A DNA stretch of 64,000 nt from Oidiodendron maius Zn. Its lineage: Eukaryota; Ascomycota; Leotiomycetes; Myxotrichaceae. Position numbers and translations under genes: made by a program. This document shows, piece by piece, positions 1 through 13,257 of the stretch. The notes beneath the pieces were generated by a model. The model ran no database searches and was not told where the DNA came from. It was given only the letters and a program-made list of their open reading frames with translations. The stretch lies in assembly GCA_000827325.1 (NCBI GenBank), contig KN832871.1, positions 744,001 to 808,000 of the forward strand, in the 5' to 3' direction. Numbering within the stretch: the stretch's first letter is position 1; every line of letters starts with the position of its first letter.

Positions 1-3000
1 CATGGCTGGTCTTAGCTAAGCAGCCGTCCCCAGCGCAAGCGATGCAACAGTGCAATACGAGGGGTTCCAGGGGTTTACAGTTATTATGGAGCAGGTGGTT
101 TGGCAACGATCCCCCCCATTGCTGCCACGCGACCTTCATGGATAGGCCTTGCACGAAAAACCAAACGGCTTGACGTCGTATCACTTCATCTCGCATTCTC
201 CGCAGGCATACTCAACTCAGATCTTCTGGAGGCGTGGCAGCGAGCAGCATATCAGAGCGGAAGCCACGTACGTCCGCGGTCATCGGAGGGCACTGCACTG
301 CCTCCATCCCAGTATGGTAGCCTTGTAAGGACGCCGGGGAGATCGCCGATCCATTGCGCAGAGGACTGTCCATGTGGGCGGGCAAATCTCCCTCGTGCGG
401 AATCCGTCCCTCGATGGCCCCCAGGGTCGGGCGGAACACTTCGCGATCACTTTACGCGATCAGATAGGCGATCGGATAGGTCGAGTCCACGTTGGTAACG
501 GTGCGCCGTAAACTTGCCAATGCCCATGGCTGTTTCCGCAAAAAGCATGCATGTGAGACCCACGCTCAATGGCCGCGTTTCAAGATGTTTCCGTAGGCCG
601 GGAATCGGGATAAGGGAAAATTGGTTCTCCATGGGTTCACACGATGGGGATCAGCACGCTCCCCTTTCTTCTTCGACATCCGAAATGACTAGGCCGCGCA
701 AAAGAAAAAGGACACCTAGGAGCCATGGGGAGGTTTACCGGCCCCATTGACCACGCGGCATCTGCGGAGAAACGACCCCCCTTGGGAATCGCATGAACTG
801 CCGATGGACGATCTTCTGATCAGCATTCACCACTCTTGGGCGAGTGAAACCTGAAGACGGGACGGTTATTGAAACCGCGGTATGCCTCCTCCCGGGGATC
901 TACCACGTTGATGCCGCGATCGCTACCATCGTGTACAGGTAGAGAGGGGAGAAATGACAACTAATCTTCTCGCGTCTTCCTTCCCTACCCCCATTTTCCC
1001 GGCCCTTCCCGCTACTGCTTGCGGGTAGCGAGCGGTACGGAAGAGCGACCACAGATCAAGATCTTGCCCAGAGATTCTTTTGCACGAAACCCGCCTGCGA
1101 GGAACATGCAAAACCACCGGTACTCTATTACAGTACCAGCCCAGCCGAGCCCATCCCTGCTGCGCTCATTCTCGTATCTTGCACATCGACCGATCTCACG
1201 CATCGCCGTCCCCTGAACCCTGACTGCCGTATACAGGACACCGTATCCCACTGGTCTGGTCCGCGAACTACTACATGCCTCCTTCACGGTCTTTACCAAG
1301 TTGAGACCGAAAGACTGCGCAAGGGTGCAGGGCCAGCTCAGGAGAGCCCAATGCGATTTCAGCCTCCGGATCGCCCATCACCTCGGCCCCTCGGTACAGC
1401 AAGGCTTACCGAAGAGGCGTTTTGAGAAAGAAAAAGGACCAGCGAGGAAATTGAAGTTACAGTACATCAGCTGCAGACCCAGCGCCTTGGGGCGGAAAAG
1501 GCAACAGTTAGCCCAAAGCCCGAAGGAGGCGAAGCACTCCAGTCACTCTACTGAGATATGACTGCGACTCGGCTGAGTCCCGACGGCCCTACACCACACA
1601 GCACAATAGGGTGCGGAGTACATAATTTTTCAGGTAGGCTTGATCCTTTCAATTTCTGAAATGTGAGATGTGACCTCAAAAAGTGACTGTGATGGCTGTA
1701 GAATGGTCATATGCATGAGCGTTATCCGTCAGCCGAGGGGATGTCCGGGGAGGTTTCCGTGGCAGTTCTCCTAGAGCTTTAACTTACGAGATTATCCAAC
1801 TGTTGATTTTCTTGTATCGGTCCAGTTCTGAAGTTCCTGGGGTTTTTTTTTGGGCATGTCGTGGTTTCATTGAGCTTTTGCGTTCTCATGCACGGTCTGG
1901 CATTCTCCTTGCCTGGAGCGAAATTCCTCATATCTCATATTTACGGCAATTACAATTATGCGTTGGTCACAGATATGGCTTGCCGGGGTAGAGCCAACAC
2001 TCTCGGTTACCACTTACATCCTCAACCGTTGGTAGCACAGAAGCAGCCCGCTGTCTACCTCCCTATCATGCTGAGCCAACAGCAAGCAGTCTTGCACGGA
2101 TACTGTGGAGCAGCATGTATCATATTTGGACAAGTGTATGCATAATCTATCATTATCCCACCCCGCAAGATAGGCCCGATTCATCTCAGATTGCAGAATT
2201 ACCGCCGCATCTCTCAAACGGCGTGGGGCTTTTATCATTCTTTTGTTCTCTCATCTTTGTACATGTTTATCATGCACGATCATACGGATATAGCGATTCG
2301 TTTGTCTCCTACTAGTCCGACTACACATCCATATTTACTAGAAGATGCAACTCCTTTGAACCCAGCCAAGAAATCCCGTGACTAAAGGTTTGCCGTTTTC
2401 GCCTCTCAATCCAGCATCAATACTACTGTATGATATGCTGCTCGGAGGGAGCCGAACTGGTCATCAAAGCTCAGCTGCACAGGTCCGCAAATGCATGTAC
2501 GCGTCTCAAACCGGGACTGCATCCAAGAACGCGTGGCACATCATGCGAATTGCCGCTCTTGCTGGCGTTATTCTTTACAGTGATGCAATAGCAAAAGACA
2601 TAACGCCAATAGTCATTCTAGTCTTTGCTATTCCGCGTGAGTCGTCACGCGACCTCTATTAGTTCTCTCGTTTTTCTCTATCTTCTCAGAGAGGTCTTCT
2701 CAGGAAGCTGAATTACCTGAAGTGCAGGGCGACTGGTGCCGCTAGCGCTTTTCGCGAACACTCGATACCTGGAAGATTTGGAAGCTTTTGCATGCAGCTC
2801 TATAGTTTTGACTCACATCACCGCCAGTTTCCATCGTGCAGCTCGCTTCCAATTTTCGGTGCTGTCTGTTGCTACCGCTGCCCGCACTTCTGTCGCAGAT
2901 AGCCCGGAAGATGTCGGCATCGCATTAGTGCAAATGCATCAGGGACCGTCGAGATCTTCGGCGTTGTTCTCATCCTTCATATTCATATTTCTTTTTTGCC

Positions 3001-3125
3001 CCTCTCTTATTTGCACTTCTGTCGCTTTAGTTGGTTGACGCGGGATCCTCTGTTAATGCAAGCAATCTAAACATGAACCGCATCTGTGTATTGCTGAGCT
3101 ATCAGAAACCGAAACAGCCACGACT
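1..3125. other. No recognised gene (left end)
   Basis: Several short open frames occur on both strands but none shows a family motif, sensible intron structure or codon pattern I can defend. Between about 150 and 950 the minus strand reads as short open pieces in different frames. That could be an old decayed coding region, but I could not name a family. No tRNA or long repeat was seen. Confidence 0.4.
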
Positions 3126-4132
3126 CTAGTTCCAGCAGCCCTTGTTTTGCATCGCCCAATCGTCAAATGTCAGTCCAGGCCGACCGGTAAGCCTCTCCAC
3201 TGTATCATTCAGACCTACCTCCATCCCATTCATGGTCTTCACTTCGATGTTCGCTAGGAACTTTGAGAATCCTTCCGACAAGCCCCCCTTCATGTACGCT
3301 GCCGCGCCTTCCTCCTCCGACAGCTTGACATGCACGATCTCGCGCCTAAGACATCTGCTAAGCTTTGCAGCAACCTGATATTAATTGTCAGCTCTCGACT
3401 TCGACGCTATGATTTCGACCCGAGTCAGGAAGGCGAGTACTCTACCTGATCATGAGTCAGATGCTCGGGTCCCACAACACGATAATCAATCTGGGCTGGC
3501 GGTTTCTCGTCAGTTAGCAACCGGAATGCGACGGCTGCGATGTCACCCGCGCTCACGAATGGCACCAGCCCGTCGCCGGTCGCCGTGTATATTGTGTTCT
3601 CATTTTTGATAGCTGCCATCTTAAAGCTCTCAGAAAAATTGTCTATATTCTGTCAGCCTTGCAACCGAACAAGAGCACAATCCTCCGAGAGAATAAATCG
3701 AAGGGATGGATGCACACCCATGAACCATGTTAATCGCAGCACACAGTACTCAACACCAATGTTGTCGAGATGCGTCCACACCTTGCCCAGTCCCAGCTCA
3801 TGGCCCTTCTCGAGCAGCGTGCCTCCGGCCATGACGAACCTTTTCACTCCATGTTCCTTTACAGCATAGTCTATGAATGAATTCACAGAACCAGCGGCAT
3901 CGCTTATGGCTTGAGGTCCGACGAGGTAGACCGCAGAGACCTTCTCACTTATATCCTGGAACGGGTTGGGAAAGGTCGACGAGTCTCCCCACTCGAATGT
4001 CACTGCTGGCAACCCCGGCGCACCGGCCTGACCCTCTCGCGATGTAAGTACGAAGGGTATGTTGGCCTGCTTCAGGAGTGCAGCAATGCGGATGCCAGTC
4101 TTCCCAGTGCCGCCAGTCACGATGATTGCCAT
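3126..4132 (-). CDS. NmrA-like NAD(P)-binding reductase, EasG/festuclavine-dehydrogenase-like
   Basis: Three exons: 4132-3718, 3642-3446 and 3374-3126, giving 286 aa with consistent phases (introns of 75 and 71 bp). The N-terminus has the dinucleotide-binding loop VTGGTGKTG. The joins restore family-typical stretches: WFMDNFSES across intron 1 and GPEHLTHDQ before intron 2, with ATGDGLVPFVSAGDIA between them. These match the fungal NmrA-like family that includes the ergot alkaloid enzymes EasG/FgaFS. That family reduces imine or carbonyl substrates with NAD(P)H, but most members are uncharacterised. No prenyltransferase, methyltransferase or other alkaloid gene lies nearby, so an alkaloid role is not supported here. 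It is probably a cytosolic oxidoreductase of unknown substrate. The start is the first ATG just before the Rossmann strand, and the length is normal for the family. Confidence 0.85.
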
Positions 4133-7100
4133 TGTGCGAGATAAGGATACTATATAATCCTCTTCTGAGGTTTTGAATGGTTGTAGTGTGGTACTAGATA
4201 GTTAAATCAACAATATCCAAAAATCAATTGCGCTTATCCTTTTATACCCGAATCCTATTTCTATAATCGTCGAAGGCTCGTCCATCGCATCTACGAGGTG
4301 GGAGAGTCTGGGGCTATATGAGGAAATCCCTAAATCCTCCAACTCCGGAAATTTGCCATATTCGGCAATTCGCAACCATGTCTAAATCCGTTCGCCGCAT
4401 CATCCATGAAGACATATGTATGTTTTTGGGAGTTTGCGGTAACTCCGCTTTGCTCATGTAGTTAGCCTCAGGTAATCTATGAAGAGACAGGTTGCGGGTC
4501 ATAGAATCACCAACAAAAGATTTATGAAGTCTGTTTCCTACGTGCTTCACCCCGCAGCCCTGCGCGCCTCATATCTTAGGATGAATACTAGAGCGAGAAA
4601 ACTGCCCCCCCCCCTTTTTTAAGCGATCTGATGTTCAAATTCCGGCACGGATTCTGATTGACCGTCAACGATAAGTATGCCTGTTTAACCATGCATACGA
4701 TGCTATTGAATGAAACAGAGGGGACTTCATCGCACAAGTCTCCCTTAGGCGGTTGGTTTATGGACTGTTTTCTGCCCTGCTAGGAATATCCAGCTTTTAG
4801 TAGGGGGCCAATGATAACATGTGATTCTGACTCTATGTCTGTCACGCTCTATGCGATCACTATGAGAAAACTGCGTGGTAATGATCGCATGCAGAAAATA
4901 ACTCTCTAGAGGCGGGAAATTAAATCCATTTAATGTGCTCGCGGGTCAAATCAGAGATACTAAGTGGATATAGTAGAGACTATGTGATAGCGACGACCTT
5001 CCAGTTCAGTTCGTAGCCACGTTACACAAGCCAGATCTCCTCTCTCTGTCATCTTACAGCACACATTATGGTTAAATAATAAACCGTGATGGACAGCTCA
5101 GACATGGAAGGCATAGACCCTTTTATTGATTATTGAGCTCAACGAGAGTCTCCAGCGTGGCACTACCGCCGCAGTCTTCAAGAGGGTAGGGGCAGACGAT
5201 GCGGCCAGGCTAGAATATGAGAAGCAACAAGTCAAGAAAGCCGGATCGTTTATGCAGAATTTGGGGCTCTTCGGATGTTGAAACTTGCTTTGGAGTCAGA
5301 GAAAAGAAATAAAGAAATAAAGGGCTCGATAATTGCTCGACTAACGAAAGATAATATTTCAACTAGCATGAATGAAGGTACTAGCGCTTGCCAGGCCATG
5401 AAAAAGAGAGAAGAGATCTATAACTAACAGAGATTTTGCAATGAACAAATTTCTCAATCCGTACCCATTAACGCTGTACATTAAATCCCACAAGAGAGTC
5501 ACGCAACAGACAATAGACAGTGCAAGGTATCGAGGTTGAGAAAAAACTTCTGTGAATAGCAGTTCAAGAGCAAAGGTCTACTCTTCTCTATAATAAAGCG
5601 AATATTTTTTGCACGTATGCTAACAGAGAGATCCGGCTTATCCTCAGTCATCGGTAATTCATTCAAAGCATCTCCTTCATGGCACCAACCCTCCGTCACT
5701 TATCATGACTACAGTATACTGGCTGGTATTTAAACATTTCCTTGCTATTTCGTCCGATGCAGACTTGAGGCCGGATAGTTATGGTCGAAATATTGTTCTG
5801 AAGACGATGTATGTAATCTCGCCAGCCAGCGCTTCTTTTGAAGTTGTTTTGTCGGATTGATATAACGTCCTATCCCTTGCTAAGGAGTACAGCACTTTGC
5901 TCTGGAGGATCGCACCGATAGAAGTAATCTTCAAAATCATCATTCCCCTTGTTGAGCCCGGTGATGCTAGATACAGAACTACTCTCGAAGATTATCTTCC
6001 CGTTAATTGACGTTCGGCTCAATTCATCTAGTTGCTTTGCGAAGGGCAGAAACTGGTAGCCATCGGCTCGATGCCTTGAATGTGAATTGCTCCTTGCATG
6101 CCTTTTGCAGGTTTCAGAGTCGAGTTAAAAGACAAGGCAATCTGGTTTGAGCACCAATCTCCTCAGCAGTATGACGATGGGCAGAATCGAAATGGCAATT
6201 GTTCATCGCATAATCGAGACCACTGGTCTGCTCTGCAAAGATCTCCGCTGCCATGAATCTGGCAATGCATTCTTTCCCATTTATCGTTATAAAGGCTTCG
6301 CTTAAGAACTTGCCACGGCTTGCGGAGAATCTGCAGAGGCCATTCTATACCATATTCCTTGAAGTAAGAGTTTCTTGGCTATCCGAGATAAATACGGCAA
6401 TTAGTCGCCCAAAGACCGACGCCGGCAGCCGAGGTCAGATGCTAGCTTGAATTTGAATTGAAATGTGTGGCATTTGGAGCAGATTACTTCTACCATTTCA
6501 CCTGCCCATCAGGCTTTGCCATAACCCTGTCAATAATGGTCTTCCAGCCATAGTAATGCCGATCCTGTGCTATCCTCTCCACAGATTGTCTATTGTTGAG
6601 GTACTTATATTGCTATTCGATGATCAGATCGTCTTTCGAAAGACTTTAGCACGAGGCTGCCCTTAGCCCATCAAGGGACTTCGAGAATAAGTTGAATATA
6701 TCTGGTTATTTACCCAGTGGAACATTGTCCAGTCAGGTCATACTCAGAGCTGAAGAGGATTGAAGTAGCCATTGTCGAATGTATTATACCATTCTTTGGG
6801 TCCACAGAGTGGGTCTTATGAACATGCCTCGTACCATTTGCATCGTTTGGGCGCAGGCTTGAAAGTGGAGATATGGAAATCTCCCATATAGATGGCCAAC
6901 TCCTATGACTGATGAGTTCCGTGTTGACTTCTCCTTAATTTTAGTGGCATTAATGCTTACTCTCTTCCAAAAAAATAAGAGAAAAAAAGACTTGTCTAGC
7001 AACAAATTCGCCGAACATAGCTATCTGCACGCCCCAGAGGTTTCGAATTCGGTTTAATAAGTTTGCCGATGCTGTCTGGTTACGGGCTCTAGCTCGAATG

Positions 7101-7263
7101 ACCACATCTCGAACGGACCTATGCTCTTCGGGTCCTGCAAATTTTAAGTCGGTATCTTTTGTGGGAATTTTGACCTCGCAAATCGCTGTATTGGGATGAA
7201 ATACTGAAATGGACGCGATGGTGATCTCGAGAACATACTTGAATGCTCTTGGACATCATACTT
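4133..7263. other. Gene-poor accessory stretch
   Basis: About 3.1 kb without a supportable gene. It is rich in short stop-interrupted frames and looks AT-rich. A C10T6 tract sits at 4605-4620. The plus strand around 5140-5270 reads as a short charged helical peptide with LEYEKQQVKKAGSF, and the minus strand around 6150-6300 has another short open piece with NNCHFDSAHRH. Either could be a gene scrap, but neither has a recognisable family. Confidence 0.4.
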
Positions 7264-8576
7264 CAGCCGTTGAGAGGTTGGCAGGCGAGAGATGGCATGG
7301 CCTGGAAGTTGTTGTACCTGAAGCAAAGTGATATCCTTAATTGTCTTACAGACCGTCGCATATACTCAGCCAAACCTTGGAAATTTTTATGGGGACTAGA
7401 AGAGCGTTGATTCTGGTGTAAGTCAATGCTTCGGTATCCATCCGAGGACTCTTCTACAGCACTCTGACCTTCTCCAATTCCTGACGCGTTCCCATTGCCA
7501 TGAGAATCAGCATCGAGGTTGATCTCTCGTGTTGGAAGGGTAGGATCATATAATCCGGTCCTTCCCAGAAGTTCGTTAATGTCAAACTGCATGTCCGTTA
7601 AGACGACTGTGGCTAATGATTCAGGCAAATCCTTCCCACCAAATTTGGGGCACAAGAGCAGGGTCTAGGGATTTTCTTCAATTCTTCCTCCGTGACAGTA
7701 TCTGATGCGTATTCTAGACTTCTGAGCGGCCGCAGTTTGAAATCTGTAGAGACGGCGATGGAAAAAGGCTCACATTCATTGCCATTTTCAATTCCTTGAC
7801 ATTTCACGGCGTGATGAACAATATAAGAAGATGGCGTGTTCGGGCTGATTCTCCGTTCGGAGCAAAAATTATCCAATGTCGGATGATTTGATCGTAGCCT
7901 TTCCGTAAGATATGGCTCGTAATGTGGAACATGGTAAGTATCTAGGACTGTCTTTGATCCCTCCACTTTCAACTCTGCTCGAGATCTTCTTATTTTCTTA
8001 TCAGGTTCGAGAACGAAGGGGCATTCAGCGGCATACCGACTATCCGTATACATTCGATGACTGGTCGCTTCAAGAGTAGCCCAAGAAGATTGATCTCTCT
8101 CGATCCTATGAGCCCGATGTGGTTCAATGCTAATCTTACGTCGCAAAAGAGTCCATGTTGCTCGTAGAGTTTTGTCTGTCATATGAAGACCCAGGTGGCC
8201 TCAACCCGCTGGATTCGGTGTATATCAGAGACTTTTGAACGGCCATATTCGAGTCCCGTCTCAATGAGCTGATACTCTGGTACCCGCCTGCCTCCTTATC
8301 CGCTTGAAGAACATTTTTAGCAACACTTTTCGCAGCGCTGAAATCGAATCGGTCATCACATAGGCTATCCATGCGCAGGGATTCGTACTAATTGCCGTCG
8401 GATGTAGACCGTAGATGGAGGAGATGCTGTGGTAATCGTGGAAGGGTAACGCTCAACACAAAACCTTCGTCAACTCTATGGCACGTCGAATAGTCGAGGC
8501 TAGTGCCGATTACTGTATTGCTTCGCGTTCGCTGAAATGTGGTATTATCAACTCGCTTTCGAGATGATACACTCAT
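7264..8576 (-). pseudogene. Unrecognised protein gene, probably decayed
   Basis: Three long open pieces follow each other on the minus strand. 8576-8136 opens with MSVSSRKRVDN and is one frame broken by a single TAG near 8388. 8182-7613 is a second frame with a mixed charged composition (motifs such as VPHYEPYLTERL). 7655-7263 is a third frame. The shifts between frames are not explained by obvious introns, although GTAAGATT at 8136 resembles a donor. I recognise no domain. The most likely reading is a host gene of unknown function that has lost its frame. A multi-intron live gene is possible if the TAG lies in an intron I did not see. Confidence 0.35.
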
Positions 8577-9475
8577 CAGTGTAATGGATTTTAAGGTAGA
8601 TATATTTTCCTTTTTAACACAATCTTTGTCACTATCACAGCATGGTTGTCAGGAAGAGGATCTAGGTACGGATAAGAATGGAAATAGGGTACGAGGATTG
8701 TAGGTGAAGTGCATATGCGTCCGGCATCGAAGTACCAAGAACTGAGCAGGAACATGTGAATGCAAAAGGTATTAAACGCACAAAATAATCTTTCTATTAG
8801 AGAATAAACTTCTGAGACATTAAGGAAGGAATATTCGAAATAGTCAGTAGGATAGACGCTTGTATTGTCTCAAAGGGAAGGTTAGACGGTGATAAACTCA
8901 AAATGTAGACCAGCAGGGAGCACAGAAACGATCTAATAACAACAATTTGACCGTAACTGCAACCTGGCTCAACCGGAGACCAGCTTAAAAATCATTCCGA
9001 GTATAAGTCAACCCCGCTCTAATTGGCGCCGGCACTTCGGCCATGTTCACGCCGTTCATGCGACCTGAACGAGAGGACGTAAGATTGGCACCGGAAGGGC
9101 TGAATAGAAACTTTTTCACTCTTTTAGTCCTTCTCCTCTGCTCCCAGAGGTTCAACCTTACAGGCATTCTCTCATTTATGGGCCATGGGAGTTTTGAAGC
9201 CTTGACTGCTTCGCTTGAAGCTGCTACACGAGCGAGATATGCAGAAGCGAGGTGAAGCTGCACAACATCTATTCTCAGGGAACCACTTTGACTGTGAAAG
9301 TTAATCACCAATCTAATACGTGGCTTCGAATCCCCCCTTAGAAATAATTTAGTTGCTCACGACGGCTGGAGATATGCACTCGATTAAAATGCTTAGTTCT
9401 CCACCCATAACGCCATGCGCCTATGCCTTGCACAGGGGTCCTACAAGATGGTAGTTTTTGCTGGAACCCATGATC
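8577..9475. other. Intergenic, no supported gene
   Basis: Upstream of the decayed gene and downstream of the omega-amidase. A 108-codon minus frame at 9311-8985 is rich in Arg/Lys (EQRRRTKRVKK) but has no known motif, so I do not call it. Nothing else was seen. Confidence 0.4.
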
Positions 9476-10531
9476 TCATACTAATATCTTGTCAACCTCG
9501 TCATCATAGCTCGCTCTCCCAGCGCTGACGTCTGGGTACACGTCAAACCTCCTCTGTCCATAAAGAGGAATTGCCTTCCTCGTCTCCTCGATCTTCTCTC
9601 CAGTCAGCTCCGCGTACACGATTGTCTCCTTCTCCTCAGCCTCCACTAAGACCTCTGCCATAGGATCACACACCAAGCTATGGCCCCAGGCGTGATAAGT
9701 CGCACTCATATCTCTTGCTGGGCTACACAATGCCACATACACCTGGTTATCCACCGCTCTTGCCTGGCCCTGCAGTTTCCAATGCAGTGGCCCAGTCGTG
9801 GTATTGAATGCTCCAGGGTAGAAGAGTGCGAAGCAGCCCCTCCGAGCGGCTATCATCGCCAACTCCGGGAACCGGATATCGTAGCAGATAGCAACGGCAA
9901 CCTTCCCATAAGGAGGCATATCTATAATCGTGATTTGGTTTCCAGGGGACAGGACGTCGGATTCTCTGAATGTGATCTTTCCAGGTATGTCGATGTCGAA
10001 TAAATGGACCTTTCTATGAGTGGCTAATAGCCTTCCCTTCGGTGAAAATGTGAGGGAGGTATTGTAATATTTTTTGGTCTTGGTGTCTAACTCGGGTATG
10101 CTGCCGCCGATCAGATACGCCTTGGATTCAATGGCCATAGCGGAGAGAGCATGAAAGGATGGCGATTGCTCCTTAGTAGGCGGTGAGGGTAGGAGGGTCT
10201 CAGCGTATTCGGGGAAGTAGTCGCAGCCATATGGCGAATTGAAGCATTCTGGCAGCACAATTATCTGGGCGCCATTACTGGCGGCTTCTAGGACCTTATT
10301 TCGAGCATTGGCGAGGTTTTTCGGTTTTGAGGCTCCTTATTTCCTCTATTAGCTTTGCATAAAAGCTGTGGAAAAGAGGGACAGACCGCTTGCCACTTGC
10401 ACCAGGGCAACCTTGGCCGATACCTTGAGTAGATTTGACATGGTCGCCACAGTTCTGCGAGATTGGAAGACTTGGTATGTAAAGTTCAAAGGCAATCGTG
10501 TCGTTGTGAACTTTCTCAGCCTCCTGAGCAT
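9476..10531 (-). CDS. NIT3: Omega-amidase (nitrilase superfamily, yeast Nit3 / mammalian NIT2 type)
   Basis: Two exons, 10531-10387 and 10335-9476, flank a 51-bp intron (334 aa). It should hydrolyse alpha-ketoglutaramate and alpha-ketosuccinamate to the keto acids plus ammonia. The three catalytic residues of the family are visible: Glu in IIVLPECFNSPYG, Lys in HRKVHLFDIDIPGK and Cys in AICYDIRFPELA. The stretches SIPELDTK, YPGAFNTTTGP and AVDNQVYVALCSPARD are close to NIT2. Two in-frame starts exist. The first ATG (10531) adds 30 residues rich in Arg, Ser and Thr without acids, typical of a mitochondrial presequence. The second ATG (10441, MSNLLKVSAK) gives the 304-aa core enzyme. Both mitochondrial and cytosolic forms are therefore plausible. 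An upstream in-frame ATG at 10696 is less likely. It is transcribed in the same direction as spermidine synthase. Confidence 0.93.
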
Positions 10532-10953
10532 TTTCGGTTCATGGCCGTCGTAGTTGAAGAGTGGGTAGACGACAGTAGCTCGGCACTCATCGAATCGTGG
10601 CGTCTCGCTTGCGGCTGAGGCTGATGCAAATGAGGGGCAGAGAATGCGAGAGAGCTGGCATGTAAAAGTGTATAGTCGCAGGGGGAAGAGATACAATCCG
10701 GAGCATCAAATTTATATTAACGCATTGCATTGACAGGACTGGCTTAAGGCCGTCTGCGATAATATCGCCCTAGGGTTAACGCCTGGCATCAAAACACTTT
10801 TAGGTCGCCATCTATCCGTCTCCATCCAATATCCACGGCCAATCTTGGTATCATATCAAACCCAACAACCTTCTATCATTTCTTGTCACAAGATATTCAA
10901 ATGCATAATATGTGTGGCCCAAAGGCGAGCACAACCGAAGACGGGATAACCGT

Positions 10954-12311
<1,358 letters not shown>

Positions 12312-13257
12312 TGCGTCGGTCAGGATTGGGCTGGTGGGATACGGGCGAAGTGCAAGTGAGCGAGAGAGAGAGCACGAGACTAAAGCTCAGTTGCGTGGCC
12401 CCCAAAGCAAGCAATTCAATGGTGGGAGAGGAATGAGTACAGGGCGATGGTGGGTAAAGCTAGAGTGAAAGGAAAAAAAGGAAAAAAACCGTACTAGGGG
12501 TGGCTGCATTGATGGATAAAGATATTGATATGAGCACGACCCGCCGCCACTGCAGAATCCAGCCACTGCAGAATCCAGCCGCTGCCGACGATTCCCCCAT
12601 GCGACGTAGTATAGAGTGATGCAAATCAGCCCAAACTAACCGAGACTAGGAAGAGAGCGGGCGAAAGCGTCGTCAGGTCCGTCTGGGTTTGGGTTTGGAC
12701 TTGCTCGTGGTCTACACTATTCCAAATTCCAACCCCCCAGTACCTCTGTTTCCCCTTTCTCCTGTACATAGCTCGCTGTGCTCCCGCCCCCAACTGCTCT
12801 TGGTCGGTGTTTGCGCGACCCGTTCATGAGCTTCCCCCCCTATTTCTCGCTCTCTTTCACTCAGTGTAGTGTATAGTATAGATTATTTGTACGGCACGGC
12901 CTCTGTCTCCCCGACGCTCACACCTCCGCGCGCTCGAACCACCCCCTAGCTTTGAAACCACTCGAATTGCTCTGATTAAAGCAGGCCGGCTTGGCTCCAT
13001 CAGTCCTGCTGCGCCATCGGCCTGTTAGGAAAAAAATCTACGCCTATGCTCCAGGGCCCGACATTAGGATCCTTCGTCCTGGCTCCTGCATATGCCTACT
13101 GTACTGCCTGGCGCTGTTAGGTTGGCCCATTTCGAGCTCGCCTGTTTCTCCTCCTCTCTCGTGCTCTCTGCCCGTCACAGCCTCTGCGCCAGCGCCCTTT
13201 CTCCTATTCTCGACCCAGAGTTCCACCCCCACCGTCGCCAGGATTGCGTCCATCAAG
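12312..13257. promoter_or_regulatory. Shared divergent promoter of spermidine synthase and G-alpha
   Basis: 946 bp between two divergent start codons. It contains long pyrimidine-rich tracts on the G-alpha side (12725-12960), typical of ascomycete core promoters, and a perfect 16-bp tandem repeat at 12547-12578. An open frame in phase with G-alpha runs upstream to 12991, but the conserved N-terminus begins at 13258, so this part is read as 5' leader. Confidence 0.6.
12547..12578. repeat. 16-bp perfect tandem duplication in a promoter
   Basis: The unit ccactgcagaatccag occurs twice back to back, each copy holding a PstI-like ctgcag palindrome. It lies between the spermidine synthase and G-alpha starts and could be a doubled factor site or simple slippage. 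Confidence 0.9.

Noticed and set aside
3126-4132. Ergot alkaloid cluster
   Set aside because: Only one EasG-like gene is present. No dimethylallyltryptophan synthase or other pathway gene is seen in the window.
9320-9345. Sequence ggcttcgaatcccccc resembling a tRNA B-box
   Set aside because: No matching A-box, cloverleaf or acceptor stem could be drawn around it.
12991-13257. In-frame N-terminal extension of the G-alpha protein
   Set aside because: It is Pro/Ser/Cys-rich leader-like sequence. Family members begin at the MCFG methionine (13258), and the spliced length from there is exactly 353 aa.
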